Source: an uncultured bacterium
GTDB lineage: Bacteria > Cyanobacteriota > Vampirovibrionia > Gastranaerophilales > Gastranaerophilaceae
Direction of reading: 5' to 3'
Length of the DNA stretch: 13,544 bases
Assembly: GCA_949288685.1 (NCBI GenBank)
Contig: CASELB010000173.1
Span: forward strand, 1-13,544
Under the pieces are notes generated by a model. That model saw only the letters and a list, made by a program, of their open reading frames with translations, searched no databases and was not told where the DNA came from. How positions within the stretch are numbered: position 1 is the stretch's first letter; every line of letters starts with the position of its first letter. Shown here in pieces: positions 1-7,248 of this stretch. A program made the position numbers and the translations under genes.

Positions 1-12
1 CTTGTATCAAAA

Positions 13-489
13 TTAAGCGTTAACACGGTTCAAATCCTCAATTATATGTTTGTAAGTATTGCCTTTGCAAGAAAATTCGTAACATCTTGTATCATCATCA
101 GAGTATGTTACATTTATTTCAATTCGGTCAAAAGGAAGAGCACCTGAATCAAATTCCGCCCATTCAACGAGTGTAATTTTCTTTCCTGAGGTGTATTCTC
201 TTAGTTCGTCTTCTATTGTGGAAATTCCTGCATTTTCCAAACGGTATAAATCAAAATGATAAAGCGGAAGTTTTGCGCTGTGGTATTCATTTAAAATTAC
301 AAAACTGGGACTGGTGACCCTTTCTGTAACCCCCAGAGCGGAGGCAAGTTTTTTTACAAATGCTGTTTTTCCGGCGCCGATTTCTCCGTAGAGACAAATA
401 AATGCACCGTCTTTTACTAAGACGGAAAAATCCTGTGCAAGTTTTGCTGTATCATCTAATGTTTTACAAATCCTTTTATACGTTTTCAT
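13..489 (-). CDS. tsaE: TsaE, tRNA threonylcarbamoyladenosine (t6A) biosynthesis ATPase
   Basis: 158 aa, the usual length for TsaE. The family is a cytoplasmic P-loop ATPase that works with TsaB and TsaD to put threonylcarbamoyl on A37 of ANN-decoding tRNAs. Visible motifs: Walker A GEIGAGKT at residues 35-42, the TSPSF switch-like motif at 59-63, HFDLYR at 78-83 and VEW at 108-110, all in family order. The ATG start overlaps the 3' end of the upstream diguanylate cyclase gene by 14 bp, so translation is probably coupled; only a weak AGGG lies upstream. TsaB or TsaD partners are not in the window. The neighbours (signalling and TPR genes) do not suggest a t6A cluster. The TAA stop is 12 bases from the left edge. 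Function is clear from motifs. Confidence 0.96.
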   Translation of the reverse strand: MKTYKRICKTLDDTAKLAQDFSVLVKDGAFICLYGEIGAGKTAFVKKLASALGVTERVTSPSFVILNEYHSAKLPLYHFDLYRLENAGISTIEDELREYTSGKKITLVEWAEFDSGALPFDRIEINVTYSDDDTRCYEFSCKGNTYKHIIEDLNRVNA

Positions 490-1894
490 TTATTTCAACC
501 CTGTTCCTTCCGTTACGCTTTGCTTTGTAGAGAGCTTCATCGGCTTTTATATATAGTTCTTCCGGTTTAGTACCTGCTGTATACTGTGCAACCCCCAGAC
601 TGACAGTGATTTTTAAAACCTGTTCTTTTTCATCTATTATAACAGGGACTTCGTGTTCTTCTATATTTTGTCTTACCCTTTCAGCGACCTGTCTTGCGTG
701 TTCTAAATCTGTAAAAGGTAATAGAACGCATATTTCTTCTCCGCCGTATCGTGCAGGGATATCTGACTCCCGCAGGGTCTTTTTAACCGTATCTGCAACT
801 TCCTTAAGTACTAAATCCCCTACAGCGTGTCCGTATGTATCATTAAATGATTTAAAAAAGTCAATGTCAAGCATTATTACGGAAAGCGGGTGTTTTTGGC
901 GTTCAGCCTGTGAAGTTTCTTGTTTTAAACGTACTTCAAGTTGTCTGCGATTATTAAGCCCGGTGAGGGCATCAAGAGTTGCGTATTGCAGAACTTCGGA
1001 ATAAGAATTTGCCCGGTTAATGGTTATTGAAGCCTGTTTTGTTAATTGTTCAAGGTAGTCAATTTCTCTTGGCTTTAATCGTTCAGACAGGCTCTTTGCT
1101 ATAATACAGCCCAGAAGGTTGTTTTCCGTGGTCATTGCAAATGCACCGAGTTTCCCGTCGTCAGATAACAGGTAAGTGGATTCACTGTCAAGCTGCTGCA
1201 TTAAAATTTTCGCACGCTCGTCATTACAGGACTTTGGCCATATCAGGTCAAATTTATCATTATTTCTTAAGAAAATATAGATAAGGTGGTCTTCAATAAA
1301 CCGGTCAAGCATTTCTCCGATAAGCGGTATTATGTATGTTAATTCATACTGGGTTTCAATAATTTTGGCAATGCTTTTCATTGAGTCATAAAATTCTACA
1401 TTTGTGTGCATTTTTTCATCAAGAACAGTATTTTGGATTTTCAGTGCAATAATGGATGAAAAAATTTTCATAACATGCAGAAATGATAACATTATTTGCG
1501 TTTCTGATTTAAAAACAATTTCAATAATTCCGCAAATATCATCTCCTTTATGAATAGGAAATGCGAGACTTTTTATTTTAATACTGATTTCTTCTATGTT
1601 ATGAGGTAATTTATACGCCTTTCCGTTTATGATAAAATCGTTAAACCAGAACTCATCAATCATGTTATTGTATTCTACGGCGGTTTCATCTTCGTAGAGT
1701 TCTTGCAGCGGCTTCATATCAGAAAAGCAATCGCGAAGAACTTTCGTGCTGTTATCCATAAGAAAAATATGCAGGGTTTCCGGTTCCCCGAAAATGTTAA
1801 ATTCGTTTTTAACATTCTGTTCCGTTTCGTTTATCGGTTTATCAGTATTTACAATGCCTGTTATATTTTCTAAAAACTTTATATAATCAATCAT
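476..1894 (-). CDS. GGDEF diguanylate cyclase with GAF-like sensor region
   Basis: 472 aa. The C-terminal GGDEF domain (about 302-470) should make cyclic di-GMP from two GTP. Seen directly: TLDALTGLNNRR entry motif at 307-317, metal-binding DIDFFK at 343-348, active-site GGEEI at 384-388 (the functional GGEEF-type variant) and RESD at 375-378, exactly five residues before it, a canonical RxxD inhibitory site, so product feedback is expected. Residues about 180-295 look like a GAF domain by length and helix/strand pattern, and residues 30-155 may be a second, more divergent one; ligands are unknown. No membrane segment, so probably cytosolic. The start has a Shine-Dalgarno GGAG seven bases upstream and overlaps the preceding TPR gene by 8 bp; tsaE overlaps its end. 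The TPR partner may be linked functionally, which is inference from the overlap. Confidence 0.95.
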   Translation of the reverse strand: MIDYIKFLENITGIVNTDKPINETEQNVKNEFNIFGEPETLHIFLMDNSTKVLRDCFSDMKPLQELYEDETAVEYNNMIDEFWFNDFIINGKAYKLPHNIEEISIKIKSLAFPIHKGDDICGIIEIVFKSETQIMLSFLHVMKIFSSIIALKIQNTVLDEKMHTNVEFYDSMKSIAKIIETQYELTYIIPLIGEMLDRFIEDHLIYIFLRNNDKFDLIWPKSCNDERAKILMQQLDSESTYLLSDDGKLGAFAMTTENNLLGCIIAKSLSERLKPREIDYLEQLTKQASITINRANSYSEVLQYATLDALTGLNNRRQLEVRLKQETSQAERQKHPLSVIMLDIDFFKSFNDTYGHAVGDLVLKEVADTVKKTLRESDIPARYGGEEICVLLPFTDLEHARQVAERVRQNIEEHEVPVIIDEKEQVLKITVSLGVAQYTAGTKPEELYIKADEALYKAKRNGRNRVEINENV

Positions 1895-2936
1895 TATTAT
1901 TCTCCAGGAAAATTATTTCGCCTGCACATTTTTTAAAGTTATTTAAAATAGCCTTATCAAGTTCTTCTGTCGGAACGAGCTTTCCGCCGACATAAGTATA
2001 ACTGTATGAGTACATAGGTTCGTCTGTAAGATGCTCAATAACATTTTGTTCATTGAAAATCAGCAGTCTTGTTGCTTCATTAAGCAGATTGAATACGTAT
2101 ACTGCTTGATTAGTTGCATTAGGGTCTTCTGAAATTATTAAGGCGGCTTTTTGAAACTCGTCAAGAGATTCTCTGTAAAAATGAAGTTGTCTTAGAAGTA
2201 CTGCAAGGTTATAATGTGCTTCAAAGCTCATGGGAGAGTATTCAATAGCTTTACAGTAGTTTATTGCAGCATTTGTATAATCTCCGTTTACGTGGTACGC
2301 CAACCCCATATTATAGCTGTTAGCGTAATCTTTTTTAAGATATTTTTGAGCTTTTTTATACGACTCAATGGCTTTTTCTACAAATTCTCCTGCAAGGTGC
2401 CGCTTCTCATCCGGAAGATAAATAGATTTAAGCCGGAATGCAAGACCGCGGTTGTAGTAGGCTACACCGATATTTTCTTTTGTACTTTTTTTGTTATTGT
2501 AGACTTTGGGAATATATAGGGTGCGGTATTTATTTTTAATAATCGCATCATATTGCTCTATTGCAGAGTCAAAGTCGCCTAAGTCTTCTGAATAAACGAT
2601 TCCGAGGTTCATTCTGGCAAGAATATATTTGGGGTTATTTTTAATAGCCTGTTCGTACGCTTCAATTGCTGCAAAATAATCCTCGTGGACAGCATAAATG
2701 TTCCCGAGGTTGAACCACGCTTCATAGTGCTCCGGATAAAGTTCAAGCCCTTTTTTGTAATAATAAAGGGTCTTTTTCATATTATTTTTAAAGTAAGCCT
2801 TATCCCCTTTGTAAATATAATAAACTCCCTGTGCATGGTGGAATTGTTCTTCTATAAATCCCCAACCGAAGAAACAGGCAACGATAAGAAGAATAAAAAC
2901 TATAATGAATAAAAGTATTCTGAATCCGCGTTTCAT
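1887..2936 (-). CDS. Membrane-anchored tetratricopeptide repeat protein
   Basis: 349 aa. Residues 2-3 are basic and 7-28 strongly hydrophobic, giving a signal anchor; IVAC at 18-21 also fits a lipobox, so a lipoprotein is possible, although the hydrophobic run continues past the cysteine. The rest is TPR solenoid: recognisable units at about 36-69, 70-103 (AWFNLGNIY then AIEAYEQAI, NP), 104-137, 157-200, 204-237 and 238-271, followed by a helical C-terminus with no known domain. TPR arrays bind partner proteins; the ligand is unknown. The protein body would face away from the cytoplasm if the N-terminus is read correctly. The gene overlaps the GGDEF gene by 8 bp. A TATAAT box ends seven bases before the ATG and there is no Shine-Dalgarno site, so the message may be leaderless. 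Confidence 0.9.
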   Translation of the reverse strand: MKRGFRILLFIIVFILLIVACFFGWGFIEEQFHHAQGVYYIYKGDKAYFKNNMKKTLYYYKKGLELYPEHYEAWFNLGNIYAVHEDYFAAIEAYEQAIKNNPKYILARMNLGIVYSEDLGDFDSAIEQYDAIIKNKYRTLYIPKVYNNKKSTKENIGVAYYNRGLAFRLKSIYLPDEKRHLAGEFVEKAIESYKKAQKYLKKDYANSYNMGLAYHVNGDYTNAAINYCKAIEYSPMSFEAHYNLAVLLRQLHFYRESLDEFQKAALIISEDPNATNQAVYVFNLLNEATRLLIFNEQNVIEHLTDEPMYSYSYTYVGGKLVPTEELDKAILNNFKKCAGEIIFLENNND

Positions 2937-2943
2937 AGCAATT

Positions 2944-2972
2944 ATTATACCAGAATAAATGCGATTAGTTAA
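2944..2972 (-). promoter_or_regulatory. Sigma-70-type promoter of the TPR gene
   Basis: On the minus strand: TTAACT (2967-2972), 17-base spacer, TATAAT (2944-2949), with TG one base before the -10 (extended -10). The predicted transcription start is at about 2937, one base from the ATG. It sits in the 45-base gap behind nadK. Confidence 0.6.
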
Positions 2973-2981
2973 TTCTTTTTC

Positions 2982-3767
2982 CTAATTTCCGCAGGGGGAT
3001 ACTCCCCAGAAAAGTTTTTCGCGCAGAATATTGTAAAAGTTGTTGTCTTTAAGAAATGCGAGTTTTATCCTGAAATCGGATTTCTTAATCGTAATATTAT
3101 TTGCATTAATTTTTAAATCTCTGCCATCGGCTGCTACTGATAAAGAACAATCAGAGGACTTTATTGTCAGAGTTTCGGTGTCAGGTATTACCAGAGGACG
3201 CGCAGTGAGAGTATGCGGACAAATCGGAACAATAGTGAAAGCGTTTACGGTAGGTGCAAGAATCGGACCGCCGGCGGATAAACAATATGCGGTTGAACCG
3301 GTTGGAGTGGAGATTATTATCCCGTCTGAAATATATTCACAAACCGGTAAATCGTTTATTTCTAGCCCGAATTTTGCTGCTCTTGTATTCTGGCAGCTTT
3401 TTATTACAAAATCATTTAGTGCAGTGTATCCGTTAAACTCGAGACCTATTCTTTCTTCAATTTTGTAATTTCCGCTTATGACGTCTTTTAATACAAGTGT
3501 AAACATATACAAATCAGTTTGAGACAGAAATCCAAGGCGTCCGAGATTAACTCCCATTACAGGAATGTTAAGAGATGCATAGAATTTAGCTACATTAAGT
3601 ATAGTTCCGTCTCCGCCTATTGCAAATATAAAATCAAAATCTTTTTTTAAATTCTCTGAATTAAAAATTTCATACTCGGCATTGCATGCCTTCAATCCGG
3701 TTTCCAGAATGTGTATAATTTCCTGAACATTGTTTATGTATTTATTATAAACAGCACCAATTTTCAT
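2982..3767 (-). CDS. nadK: NAD kinase
   Basis: 261 aa, normal to slightly short for bacterial NAD kinase. It phosphorylates NAD to NADP using ATP or polyphosphate in the cytosol. Motifs in order: GGDGT with catalytic Asp at 51-55, GVNLGRLGFLS at 72-82, NDF at 118-120 (NAD ribose contact), the glycine-rich TPTGSTAYCLSAGGPI at 154-169 and ICPH/ARPLV at 182-193. These are the defining residues and all are intact. A TGC-TAAAAT extended -10 ends six bases before the ATG and there is no Shine-Dalgarno sequence, so it may be transcribed separately as a leaderless message although it lies 53 bases after the transporter gene. NADPH produced from its product is the cofactor of Ddh further along the window, but that is a general metabolic link only. 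Confidence 0.97.
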   Translation of the reverse strand: MKIGAVYNKYINNVQEIIHILETGLKACNAEYEIFNSENLKKDFDFIFAIGGDGTILNVAKFYASLNIPVMGVNLGRLGFLSQTDLYMFTLVLKDVISGNYKIEERIGLEFNGYTALNDFVIKSCQNTRAAKFGLEINDLPVCEYISDGIIISTPTGSTAYCLSAGGPILAPTVNAFTIVPICPHTLTARPLVIPDTETLTIKSSDCSLSVAADGRDLKINANNITIKKSDFRIKLAFLKDNNFYNILREKLFWGVSPCGN

Positions 3768-3773
3768 AAATTG

Positions 3774-3782
3774 ATTTTAGCA
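3774..3782 (-). promoter_or_regulatory. Extended -10 promoter at the nadK start
   Basis: On the minus strand TGC followed by TAAAAT (-10 at 3774-3779). No good -35 is seen at 16-18 bases, as is common for extended -10 promoters. Counting seven bases from the last -10 base puts the transcription start on the A of the nadK ATG. Confidence 0.45.
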
Positions 3783-3808
3783 TAAAAAGATTATTGATAA
3801 TAATAGTA

Positions 3809-3827
3809 GTTTTAAGCTGCTTAAAAC
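3809..3827 (-). terminator. AT-rich palindrome spanning the end of the transporter gene
   Basis: A perfect inverted repeat with 8-base arms GTTTTAAG / CTTAAAAC around a 3-base loop. It covers the stop codon of the nupC-like gene (3821-3823). There is no T-run after it on the minus strand and the stem is AT-rich, so it may be a weak terminator, an mRNA 3'-end structure or a protein site; termination is not certain. Confidence 0.3.
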
Positions 3828-5101
3828 TTTATTAAAATACCGACAATGGCTGCTGACATGTAGCAGGTCAGGGTGCCGCAAATTAGTGCTCTCAATGCAA
3901 GTCTTGCAAGGTTTTTTCTCTGATTAGGCGCAAGTTCTCCTATACCGCCGATTTGAATAGCAATAGAGCCGAAGTTTCCGAAACTGCAAAGTGCGAAACT
4001 TGCAAGCATAAAACTTTTTGGTGATAAAGTGTCAGCAATATGTGTGAGGTCAACAAATGCTACCATTTCATTTAATACAATTTTGGTGCCCATAAGTGCT
4101 CCTACCGTAGAGCACTCGTTTAACGGTGTTCCGATAATCCAGGCAAATATTGCAAATAACTTGCCTAAAATCATATTTAATGAGAGATGTTGAAAATCAA
4201 AACCAAGTACGGGCGCTGAAAGATGGAATATTTTGTATATAAATAATCCGATACCGCCAAGAATATAATCAATCATAGCAACAAGGGCAACAAGAGCTAA
4301 AATCATAGCAGTAACACTTATTGCAACCTTCATACCTTCCGAAGCGCCGCTTGAAATTGCATCAAATACGTTTATATGTGTCCTGCGCTTGCTTATTCTT
4401 ATAGCCTCTTTTGTAAGCGGAGTTCCTGTTTCCGGATAAACTATTTTAGAAATAATCATTGCGCCCGGTGCAGCCATAAGAGAAGAGGCAAGAATGTACG
4501 GTGCGGGGATACCCATTCCTATGTAAATAGGCATCATTGCTCCTGAGATGCACGCCATGCTGCCTGCCATAGATGCAAGAATTTCGGAACGTGTCATTTT
4601 TTCAAGATAGGGTTTAATCATTATTTGAGCAACGATTTGTCCTACAAAAGAGCTTGCAACATTAGAAAGTGCTTCCGCGCCGGATACTTCCATAATTTTA
4701 TTCATTGCTCTTCCTAAAAAAGATACAACACGCTGCATAATATTGTAATAGTAGAGAATATTAACCAGTATCATCATGAAAATATTTGAAGCAATAAGCT
4801 GTAGTGCAAAAATCCTGTTTTTATTTCCGAACAAGTTATCAAAAATATCTGTGTCCATAAGTCCGCCAAATACAAAATGCCCGCCTATGTAGGCAAAATC
4901 CAGAATTTTTTGTATACAATGTCCGAAAAACATAAATATTTGTTGTCCTAGCGGAACTTTAAAAATAAATACGGCGAGTAAGATTTGGAGAACAAAACCG
5001 GTAATTACAGTTTTGTAGTTAATTGCTTTTCTGTTGTTAGACAATGCAAAAGCGATTGCAAAAATTATGATTATACCAAATATTCCAAAAAATCTTTCCA
5101 T
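3821..5101 (-). CDS. nupC: NupC-family concentrative nucleoside transporter (CNT), atypical binding hairpin
   Basis: 426 aa, polytopic inner-membrane protein of the CNT/SLC28 family, which imports nucleosides with Na+ or H+. Family marks: GxxLM..TDIF region at 79-87, KPYLEKMTRSE at 163-173, GTPLNE at 324-329, MGTKIVLNEMVAF at 337-349 (conserved substrate/ion Glu in LNE) and CSFGNFGSIAIQIGGIGELAPN at 372-393. The first re-entrant hairpin, normally GQTEAP, reads GQIVAQ at 154-159: the nucleoside-binding Thr and Glu are replaced by Ile and Val, and the usual Asn four residues before the Gly is Ser. The codons were checked on the DNA. Substrate or coupling may therefore differ from true NupC, so the symbol marks the family only. 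The start has weak AAGG upstream and a candidate extended -10 about 35 bases upstream. Confidence 0.88.
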   Translation of the reverse strand: MERFFGIFGIIIIFAIAFALSNNRKAINYKTVITGFVLQILLAVFIFKVPLGQQIFMFFGHCIQKILDFAYIGGHFVFGGLMDTDIFDNLFGNKNRIFALQLIASNIFMMILVNILYYYNIMQRVVSFLGRAMNKIMEVSGAEALSNVASSFVGQIVAQIMIKPYLEKMTRSEILASMAGSMACISGAMMPIYIGMGIPAPYILASSLMAAPGAMIISKIVYPETGTPLTKEAIRISKRRTHINVFDAISSGASEGMKVAISVTAMILALVALVAMIDYILGGIGLFIYKIFHLSAPVLGFDFQHLSLNMILGKLFAIFAWIIGTPLNECSTVGALMGTKIVLNEMVAFVDLTHIADTLSPKSFMLASFALCSFGNFGSIAIQIGGIGELAPNQRKNLARLALRALICGTLTCYMSAAIVGILIKF

Positions 5102-5134
5102 AGCGCCGCCTTATTTATGTGTGTTATGTGTACA

Positions 5135-5143
5135 AGTTTAGCA
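5135..5143 (-). promoter_or_regulatory. Candidate extended -10 promoter of the CNT transporter gene
   Basis: On the minus strand TGC then TAAACT (-10 at 5135-5140), predicting a leader of about 27 bases containing AAGG at 5109-5112. No convincing -35. The remaining part of the 184-base divergent region 5102-5285 shows no RNA structure or repeat that I can support. Confidence 0.35.
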
Positions 5144-5248
5144 TAAACATAATCAAACTAAACCGGCGGGATTTAGTATAATCCTGCTATTGCAGTTATT
5201 AAACCAAATATTTAAATTTACAAAACTTAATTTCTGACTCTCAAAAAG

Positions 5249-5277
5249 TTAAAAAAGCCGTAATTGTGGTATATAAT
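5249..5277 (+). promoter_or_regulatory. Promoter of the 72-codon gene
   Basis: TTAAAA (5249-5254), 17-base spacer, perfect TATAAT (5272-5277). The predicted transcription start is near 5284, two bases before the ATG at 5286. Confidence 0.55.
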
Positions 5278-5285
5278 TAATATAT

Positions 5286-5504
5286 ATGTATATCGTCAAA
5301 AATTTAAAGGATTATAAATTATCCGAAAAGCAAAAAATATTTGCCGGATATTTAAAGGATCGTGTGGATTCATACGTTTGCAGCGAAAGAGTTACAAACC
5401 GTGCTGCCATGCGTAAATATTTATTACGTGATAATGATTTTGTTATATATTCAACAGCCGTTGCTGATCCGGCGCTTCTTGTACCCAGATACAAAGCCGG
5501 ATAA
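5286..5504 (+). CDS. Small hypothetical protein, 72 aa
   Basis: I do not recognise this protein. It is a charged, soluble, probably helical polypeptide with no signal peptide or membrane segment: lysine-rich N-terminus (1-30), a single Cys at 32, Arg-rich middle (RVTNRAAMRKYLLRD, 35-49) and a hydrophobic end. Support for it being real is a good promoter directly in front of its ATG, sensible amino-acid composition, and its position at the head of the plus-strand group with DUF711. There is no Shine-Dalgarno sequence, so it would be leaderless. It is not an ACT-domain protein, which is the usual companion of DUF711 genes. The complementary 60-codon frame is judged a shadow. Confidence 0.55.
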   Translation: MYIVKNLKDYKLSEKQKIFAGYLKDRVDSYVCSERVTNRAAMRKYLLRDNDFVIYSTAVADPALLVPRYKAG

Positions 5505-5517
5505 CTTCTTTGTAAGG

Positions 5518-5547
5518 TTGATTAAATAGCTTAAAATGTGTTATAAT
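5518..5547 (+). promoter_or_regulatory. Promoter of the DUF711 gene
   Basis: TTGATT (5518-5523), 18-base spacer, TATAAT (5542-5547). The predicted transcription start is near 5554, giving about a 5-base leader to the ATG at 5559. No Shine-Dalgarno sequence is present. Confidence 0.6.
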
Positions 5548-5558
5548 CCATCTGTATT

Positions 5559-6920
5559 ATGTTTGATAAAGAAAAAGTATTAGAAACTATTGATATGATA
5601 CGGCTTCACAATTTTGATATCAGAACTGTGACGCTTGCTGTCAGTTTGCGCGATTGTATAAGTGAAGATATTAATCGTGTATGCGACAAGATTTCTTATA
5701 AATTAAAATCTTATGCGGAAAATCTGGTAAATTATGCTTCAATTATAGAAGATAATTATTCTATTCCTATTGTAAATAAACGGATTTCCGTGACCCCTGT
5801 TTCAATACTGGCAGAAAGTGCACTTGAAAAGGATTACTTAAAAATAGCCGGAACGCTTGATAAAATGGCGGAAGAATTAAATGTTGATTTCATTGGCGGG
5901 TATTCCGCCCTTGTTGAGAAAGGTTTTACATCGGGTGACAGAGCTTTGATTGAGTCTATACCGGAGGCTCTTAGTACTACTTCAAGGCTTTGTTCCTCAG
6001 TTAATGTTGCGTCTTCTAAAGCCGGGATTAATATGGACGCTGTCCGGGAAGTAAGCAGAGTAATTAAAGAAGCTGCTGAATTAACTTCTGACAGTGACGG
6101 ACTAGGGGCTGCAAAGTTTGTTTGTTTTTGTAATTCAGTAAGCGACAATCCTTTTATGGCAGGAGCTTATTGCGGATATGGCGAACCAGAATGTGCTTTA
6201 AATGTCGGAGTCTCCGGACCCGGTGTCGTTAAAAATGCTGTGGCTCAATTACCTGCAGATGCTGATTTGTCAGAACTGGCTGTCAGAATAAAACAAACTG
6301 CATATAAAATAACAACAACCGGAGAATTAGTAGGCAGAGAATTAGCTCAAATGCTCGGTGTGCCATTTGGCGTTCTTGACCTGTCTCTTGCGCCGACTCC
6401 GAAAGTCGGAGATAGTGTTGCAGAGATTTTTCAGGCAATGGGGCTTGAACATGTCGGTGCGCATGGTACAACTGCTGCGCTTGCAATGCTAAATGATGCC
6501 GTAAAAAAAGGCGGTATTATGGCAAGCTCTAATGTCGGCGGCTTATCAGGTGCTTTTATTCCTGTCTCGGAAGATGCCGGCATGATTGAGGCTGCGGATA
6601 AAGGATATTTAACTTTTGATAAATTAGAGGCTATGACCTCTGTATGTTCTGTCGGGCTTGATATGATTGCGATACCCGGAAATACTCCGGAAGATACAAT
6701 TGCAGGTATGATTGCCGATGAGATGGCAATTGGTATGATTAATAAAAAAACGACTGCTGTCAGAATAATACCTGTTCCCGGCAAAACGGTCGGCGAAAAA
6801 GCTGTTTTTGGCGGATTGCTGGGCGAAGCGCCGATTATGAATATAGGAGAATTAAGTTCTTCCGGGTTTGTAGCAAGAGGCGGGCATATTCCTCCGCCAA
6901 TACATAGTTTAAATAATTAA
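5559..6920 (+). CDS. DUF711 / UPF0210 (PFL) family protein
   Basis: 453 aa, the full length of the family. The biochemical role of this widely conserved cytosolic protein is not known to me. Recognised by its strings of invariant Gly/Asp/Asn motifs: RISVTP at 75-80, FIGGYSALVEKG at 111-122, CSSVNVASSKAGINMDAV at 145-162, DNPFMAGA at 196-203, GEPE at 208-211, NVGVSGPGVV at 215-224, VLDLSLAPTPKVGDSV at 272-287, GAHGTTAALA at 300-309, GGLSGAFIPVSED at 327-339, EAMTSVCSVGLDM at 357-369 and GGLLGEAPIM at 418-427. None is broken. In many bacteria the gene follows a small ACT-domain protein gene; here it is preceded by an unrelated 72-codon gene and followed 13 bases later by a 104-codon unknown. 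It has its own promoter against the start codon and probably a leaderless message. Confidence 0.95.
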   Translation: MFDKEKVLETIDMIRLHNFDIRTVTLAVSLRDCISEDINRVCDKISYKLKSYAENLVNYASIIEDNYSIPIVNKRISVTPVSILAESALEKDYLKIAGTLDKMAEELNVDFIGGYSALVEKGFTSGDRALIESIPEALSTTSRLCSSVNVASSKAGINMDAVREVSRVIKEAAELTSDSDGLGAAKFVCFCNSVSDNPFMAGAYCGYGEPECALNVGVSGPGVVKNAVAQLPADADLSELAVRIKQTAYKITTTGELVGRELAQMLGVPFGVLDLSLAPTPKVGDSVAEIFQAMGLEHVGAHGTTAALAMLNDAVKKGGIMASSNVGGLSGAFIPVSEDAGMIEAADKGYLTFDKLEAMTSVCSVGLDMIAIPGNTPEDTIAGMIADEMAIGMINKKTTAVRIIPVPGKTVGEKAVFGGLLGEAPIMNIGELSSSGFVARGGHIPPPIHSLNN

Positions 6921-6923
6921 GTT

Positions 6924-6930
6924 AGGAGAG
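6924..6930 (+). promoter_or_regulatory. Shine-Dalgarno site of the 104-codon gene
   Basis: AGGAGAG, just ahead of the ATG at 6934, lies in the 13-base gap after the DUF711 stop. It fixes the start and contrasts with the SD-less start of the gene in front. Confidence 0.75.
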
Positions 6931-6933
6931 TAT

Positions 6934-7248
6934 ATGGCTAGTTTCAGAGAATTGGAAGGTAATTTAAAGACATTTTTAATTGATGTGCAATCTGACGCCC
7001 ACAACATTAAAACAATGGCTGCGTCAAGGTATAATAACATTACTATATCAATGGATCCTAAAAAATTAAAGACGCCGCATTTCACTATAAAAATGGGTAT
7101 GTCTGAGGCTACATTTGATTTAAATTCCTGCGAAAAATTAAATGGCGGGTTGGGGTTCGAAGAAAGATTTGTACGCAGATGGTATGACCGCGTCGGAATA
7201 AAACAACGCCTGTCTGAATGTTGGGATATGGAAACATTAAAATCGTAG
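6934..7248 (+). CDS. Hypothetical protein, 104 aa, downstream of DUF711
   Basis: I do not recognise the family. It is a soluble mixed alpha/beta protein with no signal or membrane segment: residues 1-30 look helical, 33-62 contain alternating beta-like stretches (NNITISMD, HFTIKMGMSEATFDL), and 74-104 are again charged and helical with Arg/Trp/Tyr residues (ERFVRRWYDRVG at 77-88). The ATG has a strong Shine-Dalgarno site and follows DUF711 by 13 bases, so the two are almost certainly co-transcribed and perhaps act together. Its TAG stop touches the stop codon of the convergent ABC ATPase gene with no spacer. Confidence 0.82.
   Translation: MASFRELEGNLKTFLIDVQSDAHNIKTMAASRYNNITISMDPKKLKTPHFTIKMGMSEATFDLNSCEKLNGGLGFEERFVRRWYDRVGIKQRLSECWDMETLKS

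Noticed and set aside
606..1004. Plus-strand open frame of 132 codons inside the diguanylate cyclase gene
   Set aside because: Cys/Ser-rich shadow of a strongly supported gene, no Shine-Dalgarno site or promoter.
3040..3468. Plus-strand open frame of 142 codons opposite nadK
   Set aside because: Complementary to conserved NAD kinase motifs; composition and context show it is a shadow.
5190..5201. Small inverted repeat CTGC-TATT-GCAG in the divergent region
   Set aside because: Only four-base arms, expected by chance.
6431..6784. Minus-strand open frame of 117 codons opposite DUF711
   Set aside because: Opposite the most conserved DUF711 motifs, hydrophobic low-complexity translation typical of antisense frames.
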